A stretch of DNA of 64,000 nucleotides from Ophiodon elongatus (taxonomy: Eukaryota; Chordata; Actinopteri; Perciformes; Hexagrammidae). The stretch covers positions 2,596,001 through 2,660,000 of the forward strand of contig JACSYO010002159.1 of NCBI GenBank assembly GCA_016806645.1, written 5' to 3'. Made by a program: the position numbers and the translations under genes. The stretch's first letter is position 1; every line of letters starts with the position of its first letter. The notes under the pieces were generated by a model. The model was not told where the DNA came from. It made no database searches and was given only the letters and a program-made list of their open reading frames with translations. Shown here piece after piece: positions 13,074-24,299 of the stretch.

Positions 13074-13813
13074 CATGCAAACTTTTACTTTGTTGATGGA
13101 GTAATGGAGCAAACAGTCACCTAACTGCTCCATTTATCCAGACTATGATATTTTATATATTAAACTTACTTTTGTTCCCTTTGTTAATATGGAATTACAA
13201 GTTAGTGTTAGCATAGGTGAATGCACAATTACTTAAAGGTGATAACTGGTGAAAGGTTTTCTTAACCAAGCATAGGTCCAATGTTTTCAATTGTTCATAT
13301 CACCTTTCCGCTTTTTTTGTTTTTTGCACTGTTAAAAAGATGACAGAGACAGCGAGGTAAATCCTCAATGCTTAAAATGTATCTTCTATTTCCTGGAACT
13401 CCCAAGATGATCAATTATCCGAGGTCAACCACATACACTGGCTGACTCACTCTCACATGGAAAAACATAAAACACTTGCTAGGTTGTTTGCTGCATGTTT
13501 ATCACAGTGATGGTTTTTTTTTTTAAATCCTCTATAAATATATTTTAATCATTGCTTCCTGCCGGCAGACTCACAAATAAATCCACACACGCAAAGGATC
13601 ACTCATACTCTGTGGATCTCCTTACCTACGTAGCTATGCCAACTCTCACCCACAGCATTTATTTATGTCCCGCAAACCTCCCTCTCAAGTTTTTGATAAA
13701 TATGTTTAAGTGTTTTAAACAACAACAAATAAAGGTAATAAGAAAATATTGTTGGGAATGGTTTGGGTACTGGTCTGGTTATTAGCAATTATCAACGGTA
13801 ATTGCAATATCAA

Positions 13814-13824
13814 TACATTATTAT
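13814..13824. repeat. Left copy of the Rex3 target-site duplication
   Basis: TACATTATTAT, repeated exactly at 17001-17011 on the other side of the element. It adjoins the GGAT-repeat tail. Confidence 0.85.
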
Positions 13825-16800
13825 CCATCCATCCATCCATTATCCTCCGCTTATCCGGGGTCGGGTCGCGGTGGCAGCAGGCCTAGCAGGCCGACCCAGG
13901 CTTCCCTCTCACCCGCAACACGTTCCAGCTCGTTCTAGGGGATCCCGAGGCGTTCCCAGGCCAGCTGGGAGATATAATCCCTCCAGCGTGTCCTGGGTCT
14001 TCCCCGGGGCCTCCTACCAGTTGGGCGTGCCTGGAAAACCTCTAACGGGAGGCGTCCAGGAGGCATCCTGATCAGATGCCCGAACCACCTCAGCTGACTC
14101 CTTTCGATACGAAGGAGTAGCGCCTCAACTCCAAGTTCCCTCCGGATGTCCGAGCTCCTTACCCTATCTCTAAGGCTGAGCCCGGCCACCCTACGGAGAA
14201 AACTCATTTCGGCCGCTTGTATCCGAGACCTCGTTCTTTCGGTCACGACCCAGAGTTCGTGACCATAGGTGAGGGTCGGAACGTAGACCGCCCGGTAAAT
14301 TGAGAGCTTTGCCTTCCGGCTCAGCTCCTCTTCACCAAGACGGTCCGGTGCAGCGCCTGTTTTACTGCTGCAGCCGCACCGATCCGCCGGTCGATCTCCC
14401 GCTCCATCTTACCCTCACTCGTGAACAAGACCCCGAGATACTTGAACTCCTTCGCTTGCGGCAGGCACTGCGTCCCCACCTGGAGGGAGCAATCCACCGG
14501 TTTCCGGCAGAGCACCATGGCCTCGGATTTGGATGTGCTTACCCTCATCCCCGCCGCGTCACACTCGGCTGCAAATCGCCCCAGTGAATGCTGGAGGTCA
14601 TGGTCCGAAGAGGCTAACAGGACCACATCATCTGCGAACAGCAGAGAGGCGATCCCGAGACCCCCGAACCCGACGTTCTCCTCCCCCAGGCTACGCCTAG
14701 ATATCCTGTCCATGAAAGTCACGAACAGGACCGGTGATAAAGGGCAGCCCTGGCGGAGGCCAACACCCACCGGGAACGCGTCTGACTTATTGCCGAGAAT
14801 ACGAACACAGCTCCTACGGCAGTCGTACAGAGATCGGATGGCCCGTTGTAACGGGTCCGGCACCCCATACTCCCGCAGCACCCCCCACAAAAACCCCCGA
14901 GGGACCCGGTCGAAGGCCTTCTCCAAGTCCACAAAACACATGTAGACTGGTTGGGCAAACTCCCAGAGCCCCTCCAGTAGTCTTGCGAGGGTAAAGAGCT
15001 GGTCCACTGTTCCACGACTGGGACGGAATCTGCACTGCTCCTCTTGAATCCGAGGTTCGACAATCGGTCGGAGCCTCCTTTCCAGCACCCTGGCATACAC
15101 TTTCCCCGGGAGGCTGAGTAGTGTGATACCCCGATAATTTGAGCACACTCTCCGGTCCCCCTTTTTGAAAATGGGAACCACCACCCCAGTCTGCCAGTCC
15201 ATGGGCACTGTTCCCGACCCCCATGCGACATTGAAAAGGCGTGTCAGCCAAGACAGCCCAACAACGTCCAGCGCCTTCAGCATCTCAGGGCGAATCTCAT
15301 CCACCCCCGGCGCCTTGCCACCAAGGAGCTTATTGACTACCTTAGTGGCCTCTGCCAAGGATATGGATTCGACCCCCCCCAAGTCGTCAGGCGCTGCCTC
15401 CTCTCTAGAGGACATGTTGGCCGGGTTTAGGAGTTCCTCAAAGTGCTCTTTCCACCGCCCGACGATGTCCCCTGTCCGGGTCAGCAGTTCCCCCCCCGTG
15501 CTGAGCACAGCCTGGGGTAAGCCCTGCTTTCCCTTCCTGAGCCGTCGGATGGTTTGCCAGAACTTCCTTGAGGCCAACCGAAAGTCCTTCTCCATGGCCT
15601 CCCGAACTCCTCCCATGCCCGAGTTTTAGCGTCCGCGACCACCGCAGCTGCAGCCCTTTTGGCCTGCCGGTACCTCTCCGCTGTTTCAGGAGACCCCCGA
15701 GCCAACCAGGCCCGAAAGGCCTCCTTCTTCAGTTTGACGGCTTCCCTCACCCCGGTGTCCACCACCGGGTTCTCGGGTTACCGCCACGACAGGCACCAGT
15801 GACCTTCCAACCACAGCTCCTAGCGGCCGCGTCCACAATAGAGGCTTTGAACATGGTCCACTCGGATTCCATGTCCCCAGCCTCCCTTGGGATGTGTGAG
15901 AAGTTCTTCCGGAGGTGGGAGTTGAAGACCTCCCGGACAGGATCCTCCGCCAGACGTTCCCAGTTCACCCTCACTACACGTTTGGGCTTATGAGGCACCC
16001 TATGTTCGAACATGGTGTTCGTTATGGACAAACCGTGGCTAGCACAGAAGTCCAACAGCGAGACACCACTCGGGTTCAGATCAGGCAAGCCGTTCCTCCC
16101 AATCACCCCCCGCCAGGTTTCTCTGTCGTTGCCCACGTGAGCGTTGAAGTCTCCCAGGAGAACTATGGAGTCAGCAGGAGGCGCCCTTTCCAGGACCCCT
16201 CCCACCGACTCCAAGAAGGCCGGATACTCTGAACTGCTGTTCGGTGCATAGGCACAAACAACAGTCAGAGCCTTACTCCCCGCAACCCGCAGGCGCAGGG
16301 AGACGACCCTCTCGCTCCCCGGGTAGAACTCCAACACGGCGGCGCTCAGCCGGGGGCTCGTGAGTATCCCCACTCCCGCCCGGCGCCTCTCACCCTGGGC
16401 AACTCCAGAAAAGGACAAAGTCCAACCTTTCTCCAGGAGCTTGGTTCCAGAGCCAGTGCTGTGCGTGGAGGTGAGGCCAACTATATCTAGCTGGTACCGC
16501 TCCACCTCCCGCACCAGCTCCGGCTCTTTCCCCGCTAGCGAGGTGACGTTCCACGTCCCTAGAGCTAGTCTATGCCGCCGGCGATCAGCTCGCCCAGGCC
16601 CCCTGCCCGGCCTGCCGCCCGGTCCACCTAGCACCCGACCCCGATGCTTATCCCTGCGGGTGGTGGGTCCACAGGGTGGCTGCTCCATGATGTTTCTTCG
16701 GGCTGAGCCCGACCGGGCCCCATGGGCGAAGGCCCGGCCACCAGACGCTCGCCTACGAGCTCCCCTCCCGGGTCTGGCTCCGGGAGGGTGCCCCGGTTTC

Positions 16801-17000
16801 CCTGGTCCGGGCGAGGTGGCCTTAATCCGTGTGCTGCTATTCATCGGGGTTTTTGAACCGCTCTTAGTCTGGACTCTCCCCTGCGACCTGTTTGTCTTGG
16901 GAGACCCTACCAGGGGCTGATGCCCCGGACAACATAGCTCCCAGGATCACTGAGCCACTCAAACTCCTCCACCACGTTAAGGTAGCGATTCACGGAGGAG
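13825..17000 (-). mobile_element. Rex3-type (RTE clade) non-LTR retrotransposon, nearly complete
   Basis: A 3.18 kb element in minus orientation bounded by an 11-bp direct repeat, TACATTATTAT, at 13814-13824 and 17001-17011: a target-site duplication. At its 3' end, after the ORF stop at 13853-13851, it carries GGAT repeats (plus-strand atccatccatccatccat), typical of Rex3 tails. Two stretches, near 14732-14752 and 15175-15195, match from memory the widely used Rex3 PCR primer sites. The single ORF encodes an apurinic-type endonuclease followed by a reverse transcriptase. The roughly 3.2 kb length fits a full-length RTE element apart from one internal deletion. Confidence 0.92.
13851..16844 (-). 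pseudogene. Broken Rex3 polyprotein (endonuclease plus reverse transcriptase)
   Basis: Read on the minus strand: Arg/Pro-rich leader, endonuclease blocks ([38 protein letters not shown]), linker, then reverse transcriptase blocks KAPGVDEIRPE, NYRGITLLS, FVDLEKAFDRVP, GLRQGCPLSP and the catalytic FADD (about 14620-14640), ending in RGRPRTRWRDY. Damage: one-base losses near 15751 (WWTPG then stop), near 15605 (WEEFG) and near 14326 (VLVKR then stop), plus a CAG-to-TAG change at 13937-13935. Otherwise the frame reads cleanly to TAA at 13853-13851. The endonuclease also lacks its last catalytic block. The copy cannot make a working protein as it stands. Confidence 0.9.
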
Positions 17001-17011
17001 TACATTATTAT
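17001..17011. repeat. Right copy of the Rex3 target-site duplication
   Basis: TACATTATTAT directly after the 5' end of the element (minus-strand start CTCCTCCGTGAATCGC). Confidence 0.85.
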
Positions 17012-17329
17012 ATTAATACAATTACCAAAAGATAAAATAATAATCAAGCACCACAATTATCCAGGTCCAGTAACTAAAAAATGCATTAAAATGGCTATCA
17101 AAAGCAATTAGTCTTATAGACTTATATTGATTAATATGGTTTAATTTACATTAAATCACCTGGAGATACCACCCATATACACAAATTATAGCCAATTAAT
17201 GTAGTCTAATAAGAACAGTCTCATTAAGTATAGTTAAATATTGGTTTGAAACTCTGATAAATAACTGAATTAATTAATCACCATATCAATAGCTTATTAA
17301 GGTTTAAGGATTGTGTAGTTCTTGACCTA

Positions 17330-18597
17330 CACTGTAAAAAAAGTCAGTATATTTTACAGTGAAAAACTGTTAAATCACAACAATAAGAGACCGTTAATTC
17401 AAAATAGGTTATATTCAGTATATATGACAGCCAAACACCGTAAATATATATATCAGCCCAAACCGTAATGTATGCATATATTTCTTGTAAGAAATACAGT
17501 TTGTCACTGTTAATTGTACTAAACACTGTACTGACAACGGAAATACACCATAATATGAACAACAGTCAATACCGTAATCTTTGCATGTATTACCATTAAA
17601 AAATAAATTTTGTTACTGTTAAATGTACGGACCATTGTGCTGCCAGTGGAAATATAACGTATTATAAATTTAACAGCCAGCCCCGTATTTTTTGCATTTA
17701 TTACTTGTAAAAATTACAGTTTCTCACTGTTAAATGTACTAATAATTGTACTGATTACAGAAATACGCCATAATATATATAACAGCCAACACTGCCCTGG
17801 TGGAAGTTACCTGCAACACAAAATAAACAGAAAACACTATTAGAAATCCCATGAACCATATTCATAAGGAAAGAAATTAAAGACCAAACAAAAATTTATT
17901 TGGTAACGTTACTCACATTACGTTTGTAACGTTAGCCACACCTTAGCCACACATTTGTAACGTTAACCACATGTTAGCAACATTAGCCATACGTTTGTAA
18001 CGTTAGACACACGTTAGCTAGCAAGAGAGAAAAGATAAATGAAGGCAAATGGTTTATATGACAATTTAAAGGTAATATTAGTAACACTAACGTTAGCTTA
18101 CTAGTGCAGGAAAGTGTCTCCCTACTTCTCTCTTAAAGTCACGTACACAGGTAACGGTAACTTTACTTGATAAGACTGTGCTTAACATACAGTTGCAAAA
18201 TGCTGGCAAAGAGGAAATACTGAGCAATAATAATGAGCTTACTTATCTTGCTGTTGCTGAAGTCAAAGTCTGGTCAGAAATTGTGTAGCTCTGAGAGAAG
18301 CAAGTGTCCATCTATATATGAACGTATGGTTTGTGTCTGAGTGATAGCAAAAACTAACATTTCTGTTGGAAATAATGCAAGATAATTAAATCTGATTCAT
18401 GTATATACTGGTGAAAACAAATTACTGTATTGTGATTCACAGCAACATTTATTTACAGTAGGATTCACCCGGGAATGAATTTTGACCATGGTGCTTTGCA
18501 GATCTACATCAACATGCTGTATAAGAGTTTTACAGTAAGCATTTGCTCAGTATACAGTAATATTACTGTGAAAACTGAGAAACGTGTTACAGTGCAA
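17330..18597. repeat. CACTG-ended repeat region, possible non-autonomous CACTA element
   Basis: Begins CACTGTAAAAAAAG at 17330 and ends TTACAGTG at 18597, the termini style of fish EnSpm/CACTA elements. From about 17440 to 17800 it holds three diverged copies of a roughly 110-bp unit (ACCGTAAT..TTGCAT..TATTAC, then CACTGTTAAATGTAC). No matching three-base target duplication was found, so the limits are tentative. Many TAACGTTAGC motifs follow at 17900-18110. Confidence 0.35.
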
Positions 18598-19109
18598 CCC
18601 CACTGTGATTTTTGAAAGACATTTTGTCACTGTTTCAACATTCAACATGAACTAACATCAACCAACAAACAAAACAAAACAATAAGTTCTAGTTGCAAAC
18701 TAGTCTGCTCATTCAAAGCAGTGGAGAGAAACATTGCATATGGTGCCCCTTGCTTAAGTTCTCCTTAATTTGCATTCATCACCCCCCATCTCTGTTGGTC
18801 AGTATTTTGTAATGTTACAGGTACTTCGGATTGCAGGTGCAGATCTCGCGACAGTTTCAAGGCCCCCTATGACTTTGTTCCTTATGTGTGTGTGCACCAT
18901 ATATGATCATGCCTATGTTTTACTGTTGACACTTTAAGTGAATAACCTGAGCACATGTGGCGTGAACACAGGTAGTTCTCATGACAGGGTTAATGTCCCC
19001 CGTGAACTCACTGTCAATACGGTTCCATTATATTTATACACAGACATGACATGTACAGTTTCATCGTTTAAAATTCCTTAAAACCACTTTCTCTTGATTT
19101 GACCGACTG

Positions 19110-19291
19110 ATATAGAGACAGACAGAAAGATAGAGAGACAGACAGACAGAGAGAGACAGACAGACAGAAAGATAGAGAGACAGACAGACAGAGAGAGAGA
19201 GACAGATAGAGCGAGACAGAGAGAGAGCGAGACAGACAGCGAGAGAGACAGACAGCGAGAGAGACAGACAGACAGAGAGAGAGAGACAGAC

Positions 19292-19326
<35 letters not shown>

Positions 19327-19378
19327 CAGATAGAGACAGACAGAGAGAGACAGACAGAGAGAGAGCGAGACAGACAGC

Positions 19379-19410
<32 letters not shown>

Positions 19411-19568
19411 CAGATAGAGACAGACAGAGCGAGATAGACAGAGAGAGAGCGAGACAGACAGCGAGAGAGACAGACAGACAGAGAGAGAGAGACAGACAAA
19501 TAGAGACAGACAGACAGAGAGAGAGACAGATAGATAGAGACAGACAGAGAGAGAGCGAGACAGACAGC

Positions 19569-19600
<32 letters not shown>

Positions 19601-19758
19601 CAGATAGAGACAGACAGAGCGAGATAGACAGAGAGAGAGCGAGACAGACAGCGAGAGAGACAGACAGACAGAGAGAGAGAGACAGACAAATAGAGACAGA
19701 CAGACAGAGAGAGAGACAGATAGATAGAGACAGACAGAGAGAGAGCGAGACAGACAGC

Positions 19759-19790
<32 letters not shown>

Positions 19791-19985
19791 CAGATAGAGA
19801 CAGACAGAGCGAGATAGACAGAGAGAGAGCGAGACAGACAGCGAGAGAGACAGACAGACAGAGAGAGAGAGACAGACAGATAGAGACAGACAGAGAGAGA
19901 TAGACAGAGAGAGAGACAGACAGACAGAGAGAAAGAGATAGACAGACAGAGACAGAGAGAGACAGTCAGAAAGACAGAGAGAGCG
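19110..19985. repeat. GACA/GATA/GAGA satellite array with a 190-bp higher-order period
   Basis: About 0.88 kb made almost only of GACA, GATA, GAGA and GCGA tetramers. A 190-bp unit repeats: GAGATAGACA at 19431, 19621 and 19811; GACAGACAAA at 19491 and 19681. Adjacent units are identical over several hundred bases. The long Ser/Leu/Cys/Val frames on the minus strand (up to 308 codons) come only from the absence of stops in the array and are not genes. Confidence 0.95.
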
Positions 19986-20059
19986 AGAGATCAAAGGTCT
20001 GAGGGAGAAGTGTCAGTGAGCAAACCAACACAGCAATCAAAACAAAAAAACGGTCTGAG

Positions 20060-21637
20060 GTTGAGCTTTTGAACCCGTTTTAGCGCCTCTTCTTCTTCTG
20101 GATTCACCGTCACGTTACTGAAGGAACAGCAGCCTGACTCTGGGAACATGACAGCTCTTCTTGAGGTAAGAATGCCAACATTATTTATTACAGTCAGAGA
20201 GTAAAAGCTTTCTTAAACGGTCGACGTTAGTGACACCGTAAGTTTTCTAATTCAGGTTCCGGTAGCGTTAGGTTACTCTCTCCGGTGAGGGGTTGAGCTA
20301 AGGTTACGTTAGCTAGCGGTTAGCTACATTTGAATTTGAGGCTTTGTTTTCTGCAGTTCTGTGTCGCCCTTTGAGTCAAGAGTAAGTTAACTTAGTTAAC
20401 GTTAGCTCTCTAATATTTGAGTGTTTACTTTTCTTTAACCATGTAACGTAGGTAACGTAACGTTAGGTTATAGGTTGATGTGTTTAACATTAGCTAACAG
20501 TAGCTTACTTAACCAAAGGTTAGCTAATGTAATGTTTAGTTATAATTACTGTGGAGGGTTGGTTAAGACACAGAGGGGTTACGTGCTTCTTCACAAACTG
20601 CATCTAATAACCACGTTGTTTATTTAGGTGCGTTGAAGCCGGTTGCAAGCAGACCTGTGTTAGATATAGAGGTTTAAGGCAAATTCTTACCGGAGGCATA
20701 ACTTTACCATATCAGCTGTCTGTTAATTAATTGCAAAAACGTTTTCATTGCCATTTAAATGTATGCAAGACCAGTTTGTACAGAAAATTAAGACTGTTTA
20801 CTTGTAAAATGTAATTAATTTGCTCTTGCCACCTTTCAGACATTGCAATCAAAGTGGTTATGGACTTGTTTGGGAACAACTTGCTGGCCTTTATGACACC
20901 CAGGAAAACGGTAAGATTCTAACCCATTTAAATGACAAAAGCAAGCAGTTTTCTTTTTTAAAAGATGATTTTTTTTTTTATCATTCGTGTTTTATTGGAC
21001 AGCAGAAGTCGAGAGCGAGAGACTGGAAACACAGGAGCGAGAGGGATGATCTGCAGCAAAGGGCTCACCGGGACTCAAACATTGGCCGCTGCGATAACAT
21101 GTGGCACGTGAGTGTGAATTTAGCCATTTAATTTTAATTTACAACCTTTGCATTGAAAAGAGTAAAAGTTGATGTTTGAGATGATTTTGTTTTTTACCTA
21201 AGAGGATGTATGTCCTCCCCTCCGTACTCTTTCTTTCAGGTGTGATGACGACTACCAGTGGTTGGACTTCACATGGACCTCATCACCCTCTTTGCTGTCC
21301 TACTAGTCCAACCGTATGATCGGATACAAGTTTTGTCAAGGATAAAAAGTGGTAAGATTGTTGTAAAGTTCAGTGTATGTTAATTTAACAACAGAAGGCT
21401 TTAGGGTCATCTATTTTTGAAAGCACTTTGTAGTCATTTCATGTTCAAACAATGTATGCATATATTCTTGGTGTTAAACACTGCATAAATCTAGGCATTG
21501 CATAATCCAATGTGATTTCAACTTCTTGCCAGAACATCTTATATACTTTACTGTGACTTTATTTTCTGACATAATATACTATGATGTTTTTAACATACTA
21601 TACTATGGCTATTATATTATATTACTTCATTTTTACG

Positions 21638-21678
<41 letters not shown>

Positions 21679-23445
21679 TATACTATACTATAGACTGGCC
21701 TTTTTTTAAAATAGTTTATTCTACTCTTTTTTTTTTTTTAATTCTTTTTTATTGTGAGAACCACTTTGCAACAGTGTAAGTGCTATATAAAGTTATATTA
21801 TTGGTATTGTTGTTTCTGTTATTATTGTTAATTGTTTTCTATTTTGTCTTTTTTCTGGCTGTAGAGAGGATCATGTCAGCTCACAGCAAACACCAGATTG
21901 ACTTGTGAGTCTTCAAGCAGAGATGATGACAACACCTGCCAAAAGTTCCAGTTTCCTGAACATCAAGCCATGTCTGTATGAGATTCTGTCCCACCTGTCT
22001 TCAGTCCAGACCTAATGACTCAGATGCCAGTCTTGTCAAGGCTAATTAGAGGTAAGCGGTGGTACAGTTCAGTGTAGCAAATGATAGGTGCAAGCACAAC
22101 TCAAACTTCACTCAATGGATCATCCTCAGGTCCATGGTCCGGGCCAACAGCTTCATGCAAACATAGAAGAAATCATTAAACTGGAATATAGTTTTGCATT
22201 TGTAAAAAAAATAATTTTAGTGCTCTGATATCCCCCTTAAATTTCGTTTCACGTAACATTTCATTAATTCTAGGGCATATCCTCATGTGTAATATCTTTC
22301 ACAAAATTCACCCAAATGGGTTTGCACCTGTGTCTTTGCACACAAGTGGTCCGTACAGTGCACTCTTATGTTAATTTGATGGTAAATGCAGGGGGCATTG
22401 TTTCCCATTGGACTGGGTCTCCGCCATACAGTTTGATTTTTGTTAATGAGAAGGCAGTTATATTAGCTATTGTACACTGAGTATTTCAGTCATTCAAATG
22501 CCATAAAAATCCACAACAGGATATGGACTACTGTATTCTAGTTTCTCTTTTTTTTTTTTTTTTTTTTTTGCAACAATAATTGTGTTATTGCTTTTAGAGG
22601 TATTTAAAAAGGTCTTACAAGTCATTGAATTTGAAAAAATACAAGCCAGAAATGTATAGAATTAATAAGATGTGCAGATACCCTGGTTGTTAAAATGTGA
22701 ATCGTGAAACGTGATGATAGTCTTGATTGCTTGAGTGGAGGCATCTGTGTATTCAGGCTGCAAGATGACAGAAATTAAACGCATGTTGCTGATGCCTTTG
22801 TGCTAAAACGTGTCCTTTTTTAACGTTCGACCTGATACTGATTCATTTTTATTAACTATAAAGGTGACTTACAAAATGATATTCCAGAGTGCTGGTTTCT
22901 TCTAGGTCATTGAAGCTCAGTTTAACACCAGAAGGCAGTAAATGTTTCTCTGTGTAGGCATCATGCTCAAGCACTGCATCAATCTAACTTTGCCTTTGTT
23001 TCTGTTTTTGGGCTGCAGAGAGGATCATCCCAATCCACGGTGAACACCTGATGGTCAACCTAAGAGTCTTCAAGCAGAACTGGTGAAAACACACGCTTTA
23101 AGTTCCCAGCTTCCAGAACTTCCAGTGTCCGTGTGAGACTCTATACCATTTTGGGTGCCCTCTTCAGTCAGGTCTGGACACAGCGACTCATTACTTTTGA
23201 TCAACTGAGGGCAAGTGGCTAATCTTCATGGATTATCCTTCATATATGTCCACATGGTGTTTCTTCAAGATCTCAAGAATGCTTTGTGAGTATACTGTAC
23301 AAGTTATTGGATCAGTTCAACCTGTTTTTCACAGAGAATGTTGGTTTCTTAAGGTTTATCAACAATGGTCTGTATCTTGATTTACAATGGGCTTTATTTG
23401 ATATTTCCTTTGTAATTTACAATAAATTGGTTGACTGTAAAATCT
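20060..23445 (+). ncRNA. Candidate spliced non-coding transcription unit (six exons)
   Basis: A chain of consensus splice sites: exon to 20165 (donor GAG/GTAAGA), 20840-20910 (donor GTAAGA), 21003-21107 (GTGAGT), 21240-21351 (GTAAGA), 21865-22051 (GTAAGC), and 23029 to about 23445 with AATAAA at 23421. Acceptors are pyrimidine-rich (CTTTCAG, CTTTCAG, GGCTGTAG, GGCTGCAG). The only ATG in exon 1 (20148) opens a short frame that stops in exon 2, so a long protein is unlikely. Exons 5 and 6 both begin AGAGGATCAT and contain GAGTCTTCAAGCAGA, so they are duplicates, and the intervening introns are similar too. Could equally be a decayed gene or a repeat; transcription is not shown. Confidence 0.4.
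21640..21677. repeat. (AT)n microsatellite
   Basis: Uninterrupted AT dinucleotides followed by TACTATACTATACTATA. Confidence 0.9.
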
Positions 23446-23635
23446 ATGCCAACCATTTGTAATACGTTATATGTTGTACCATATTCTTTTGCAATGGAAT
23501 TCTGGCAACCAGAGTTGTCGGCAATTTACTTGGAACTTTGTAATGAAATACTGTAACTCATAGTTGTACTGTGTTTATCTCTGAGAAAGACTGTAATTAG
23601 GTTCACAGTATAACTGGTGTTTTTAAAAAAAAAAA

Positions 23636-23812
23636 CATACCGTAATGTCTTATACATTGTGACCTTATTTTATATGGTGAATTTCTGGCAACCACAGCTG
23701 CCAGTAATTTACCGTATATTTAAAAAAAGTCATACCGTAATGTCATATACATTCTCACTTTATTTTTTACGGTGAAATTCTGGCAACCACAGCTGCCAGT
23801 AATTTACCGTGT
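23636..23812. repeat. Two tandem copies of a 95-bp unit
   Basis: CATACCGTAATGTC...TCTGGCAACCACAGC...TTTACCGT occurs at 23636 and again at 23731. A weaker third copy lies near 23500 (TCTGGCAACCAGAGTTG). The unit resembles the ACCGTAA motifs at 17440-17800. Confidence 0.75.
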
Positions 23813-24299
23813 GTGTGTGTGCGCGCGCGCGCTGGATGTGCGGTGTAAACAGAATGTGTGTTTCTTTGTCCCGTATTGTGTTTTACGCTGCGTGCACGAG
23901 CATGAACGCACATGATCAGATCAGAAGTGAGCGGCAAAAAGTTTAACAACATGAACAGAGGGAGGTTACTTCGCGTGCTAATTGGTTAGCTTAGCTGGCA
24001 ACGATTATGTCTGTTGTAAATAATGAACTAGACAGAGAAGAGTTGTGGCTTTCAATGTTGACTAAAGTCTTTGCTGTGCTGTGTTCCAGTGGTGCAGATT
24101 GAGGGAAATTGGTTAGGCCAGGTGCAACATATCCAACACACACACACCCAACCCTTTTTACAATGTCTGTATATTGTTTTAGTGAGCACAACCTCTAAAC
24201 AAGGAGATCAATATGTCCAAGAGATAAAACCATATGAACAGACAGAGTCAACCACGATGCTGGCGTACATATGTCCTCGACAGCCCACCGAACAAGCCT

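Noticed and set aside
14421..15629. Plus-strand frames of 174 and 154 codons and other long frames over Rex3
   Set aside because: Antisense or shifted shadows of the GC-rich Rex3 ORF; the true frame shows endonuclease and reverse transcriptase motifs.
16360..16920. 186-codon plus-strand frame
   Set aside because: Antisense to the Rex3 leader and endonuclease; Pro/Arg/Ser bias from GC content only.
19110..19985. CRISPR-like array
   Set aside because: No unique spacers between repeats; it is a eukaryotic simple-sequence satellite.
19068..19994. 308- and 203-codon frames rich in Ser, Leu, Cys and Val (minus strand)
   Set aside because: They are translations of the GACA/GATA/GAGA array, which has no stops in some frames; several frames are open at once.
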